From NCBI GenBank assembly GCA_964441245.1, contig CAYTVR010000047.1, forward strand, positions 1-36,363: a stretch of 36,363 nucleotides of DNA, read 5' to 3'. Below are positions 35,201 through 36,363 of the stretch, piece after piece. A program made the position numbers and the translations under genes. The notes below the pieces were generated by a model. It made no database searches and had not been told where the DNA came from. It was given only the letters and a program-made list of their open reading frames with translations. Each line of letters opens with the position of its first letter. Position 1 is the stretch's first letter. This stretch comes from JALZUU01 sp964441245 (GTDB lineage Bacteria; Bacteroidota; Bacteroidia; Chitinophagales; Saprospiraceae).

Positions 35201-36363
35201 CCATTCAAGTCAGTGACTACAATCGTATAGGTTCCTGAACTTTGGTTGGTCGCATTTGGAATCACAGGATTCTGAGCAACTGAACTAAAGCCTAATGGAC
35301 CAGTCCAAGCGATGCTATAATCTCCACTTCCATTACTAATCACTGCGTTCAAATTAATATCCGCTTGAGGTTCAATACACTCTGTACCATCATTACTGAC
35401 TAATACAACTGGTGCTTCATGAACAACCACTGGATAAGGATTTGAGGTCAGTGTACAAATATCATCAACTACAACAGTAACCGTGTAATCACCCTCATCC
35501 GCATCTAATACTGGATTGATTGTAATCTCATTGGTACCTAGTCCTGAGATGTTACTACCATCACCAGGATAAGTCCAAGTATAGGTCACTGTAGAGCCAC
35601 TGTATTGTGGAACAGTCAATGTGATACGCTCACCAAAACAAACAGAACCGAATCCTGTAATCTGTGGTACGTTCACTTGATCTGTAATATTAGTGATCGC
35701 TACGAAGTCACTTGTCGTACAACCATATTCATCTTCAATGACTACGTTGTAGGTACCATTGTAACTAGCGTCTACATTTTCGATCACAGGATCTGCAATA
35801 TCAGAAGACCAGTTATTAGGTCCCGTCCAAGTGATCGATGCAACGTTTCCGCTACCCGCTGTAATATTTGCCGTAAGGACTAAATCATTTGGCGAACAAT
35901 CAGGGTTCAAAGTATACATGATACTTGGATCCACTTCAGGATTCGTATAAATAACAGCCATGAAAGTAGCTACATTATCAGAGATGCATTCTCCTGCAAC
36001 TACCGTCACTTCGTATATCGTCGTATCAAGAACTCCTGTAAATATTGGATTCTGAGCAGTCGAAACAATATCACTTGTTCCTGCAACTCTCCATTCATAG
36101 CTTGCATTGATCACATGATGATCTACAAACAATTGAACATCACCTCCGCTACATACTGGTCCTGTAGAGGTCAAGATAATCTCTGCTGATTTACAATCTA
36201 AATGATCCGGGTTACCGTCATTATCTGCATCGCAAATCGAAACATTGGTTCCATCATAATCAGGACATTCATCAGCATCTAGTAATCCATCACCATCACT
36301 ATCTAAGTCTAAGTGATTTGGAATGCCATCACCATCGAAGTCAGCAGGTTCACAAGTATTAGG
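32242..36363 (-). CDS. Giant multi-Ig CHU_C (T9SS type B) adhesin, N-terminus cut by window edge
   Basis: The frame is open from the right edge (36363) to the stop at 32242, giving 1373 visible residues. They begin with thrombospondin-3 calcium repeats (FDGDGIPNHLDLDSDGDG, DADNDGNPDHLD). About twelve PKD/Ig-like domains of 75-100 residues follow, each with a Cys near its start (GPVCSGGDVQL, GPYCVGDVIQL, GPKCVNESIQL, and others), a YxWTGPNGFTS or YQW strand and a GxYTLxVxxxGC end, so each domain can close a disulphide. A cadherin-like Big_9-type domain comes next (YDDTYATELNTAFDENFLLND, GTFNYVPDEGFVGEDVFDY). The last 85 residues are the CHU_C gliding-motility type B C-terminal domain (ITPNNDGKNDTF, YNRWGDEVF, WDGTY, LPVGVYFYVL). 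It is probably a SprB-like surface filament used in gliding or adhesion, exported with the PorP/SprF protein downstream. Confidence 0.94.
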   Translation of the reverse strand, partial: PNTCEPADFDGDGIPNHLDLDSDGDGLLDADECPDYDGTNVSICDADNDGNPDHLDCKSAEIILTSTGPVCSGGDVQLFVDHHVINASYEWRVAGTSDIVSTAQNPIFTGVLDTTIYEVTVVAGECISDNVATFMAVIYTNPEVDPSIMYTLNPDCSPNDLVLTANITAGSGNVASITWTGPNNWSSDIADPVIENVDASYNGTYNVVIEDEYGCTTSDFVAITNITDQVNVPQITGFGSVCFGERITLTVPQYSGSTVTYTWTYPGDGSNISGLGTNEITINPVLDADEGDYTVTVVVDDICTLTSNPYPVVVHEAPVVLVSNDGTECIEPQADINLNAVISNGSGDYSIAWTGPLGFSSVAQNPVIPNATNQSSGTYTIVVTDLNGCTATASTVIDVTILPEVPALAVNNNVICSGDLLRFETTPYLGAEVIYNWVFNNSTTPTYQTSIPSLVLPAASLNDAGQYMVYVTVDGCDSDPSAEQIITVNDQPATPEVVSTMSICEDDFIQLTTTTNAATYHWTGPNGFTSNEQSPTAISASAITAGIYTLIVENDGCFSSASTIDVDVETLADIPVLIMESNICDGEDIVLTAFGDPSYSYQWISPSNSVDGYFGNLGDPNNVIWTESNTTTISKSTHPEFYESGEWTVRVISEAGCISELAVTQALAINDVPDTPIATNTSPACHGEIIQLKADFVPNATYQWYDGDPYAAPAGTLFSVEQNPVVAGLTPGTHDYFLTIDVFGCEPTVAAHTQVTINANPNAPVISNTGPYCVGDVIQLEAPTIAGATYQWLGPNGFVSFLEDPIINDADVMDEGVYTLVVSTSDVDCPSIPVTTNVFVTPQPLTPTVSNDGPKCVNESIQLFGSTVANGNEVVFEWTGPNGYTSNEQNPIIENVDLADIGNYILTVTVNGCPSLPSPATSVTINEVPLMPFADNITTATAPACYGSDVELTTELIVGATYEWYGPSGFVSDTFNPLLIGIDSLGAGEYQVFVTIDGCTSEAGLTEVFVQDEIGVPIASNSGAACIGSEVVLSVNNVDVNATYAWYDSLTNVLIGTGPVVTLEDVDESDEGTYYVLSTMNGCESDPSQVLASGEDAYSEVVIDVPSPDASFAGDDQVVCENDVVLNAYPVTVWNGAWTKLDEDTTPEILNPNEQETLVNYLEEGENVFLWSIHSGACGITSQDTMIVHYEIDPEAYDDTYATELNTAFDENFLLNDIPNAQNFEIRVTSQTAHGELAINQDGTFNYVPDEGFVGEDVFDYIVCNTACPDKCAEATVTITIGADAACVAPSIITPNNDGKNDTFIVPCLSNYEGSVLCVYNRWGDEVFHSDDYQNDWDGTYKEGDLPVGVYFYVLSVGNDPDNILKGYVFVQR

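Noticed and set aside
32242..36363. Tandem similar segments considered as a DNA repeat or CRISPR-like array
   Set aside because: The periodicity is in protein Ig-like domains with diverged DNA. There are no identical short repeats with unique spacers.

Overview
This window looks like a chromosome segment of a low-GC Bacteroidota bacterium, probably a Saprospiria/Lewinella-like lineage (phylum confident, lower rank a guess). The evidence is an ECF sigma/FecR pair with a DUF4974 tail, TonB-dependent receptors (TBDRs) with carboxypeptidase-regulatory N-domains, a DUF2807 lipoprotein, type IX secretion (T9SS) type A and CHU_C type B C-terminal domains, a PorP/SprF protein, a PD40-OmpA protein, TPR sensor kinases, and TAnnTTTG-like -7 elements.

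Layout. (1) 1-4981, minus strand: ECF sigma, then FecR anti-sigma, then DUF2807 lipoprotein, then a TBDR running off the left edge. This reads as a cell-surface signalling/uptake locus, except that the TBDR lacks the usual STN signalling domain. (2) 5219-7005, plus: a DUF6268-like outer-membrane protein and an M50-like membrane zinc peptidase. (3) 7190-10249: a two-gene minus operon (outer-membrane-like protein, NAD(P)-binding F420-type oxidoreductase) divergent from a secreted DJ-1/PfpI plus alpha/beta-hydrolase fusion, with a near-perfect palindrome midway between the two putative promoters. (4) 10421-13470: a TPR HisKA_2 sensor kinase and a receiver-AraC response regulator. (5) 13688-18957: a seven-helix membrane protein, a LytS-type kinase, a LytTR regulator and a second TBDR paralogous to the first. 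The regions upstream of the operon and of this TBDR share a 21-bp-phased direct repeat that looks like a LytTR operator. (6) 19302-28446: five exported surface proteins (VGIGT-type, tail-fibre-like, thrombospondin-3 repeat, T9SS cargo). (7) 28556-36363, minus: a giant multi-Ig CHU_C adhesin cut by the right edge, its PorP/SprF partner and a PorE-like TPR-PD40-OmpA protein, i.e. a T9SS type B cargo with its envelope partners.

Several non-coding structures are not explained by the genes. A roughly 150-bp element occurs twice (7007-7153 and 26806-26970), both times directly after a stop codon, with its hairpin loop apparently inverted between copies. A roughly 170-bp almost fully symmetric palindrome lies at 21350-21525. 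There is also an FNR-box-like site at 3234-3247 and a composite inverted repeat at 5041-5131. No tRNA, rRNA, CRISPR array, transposase or phage gene was recognised.
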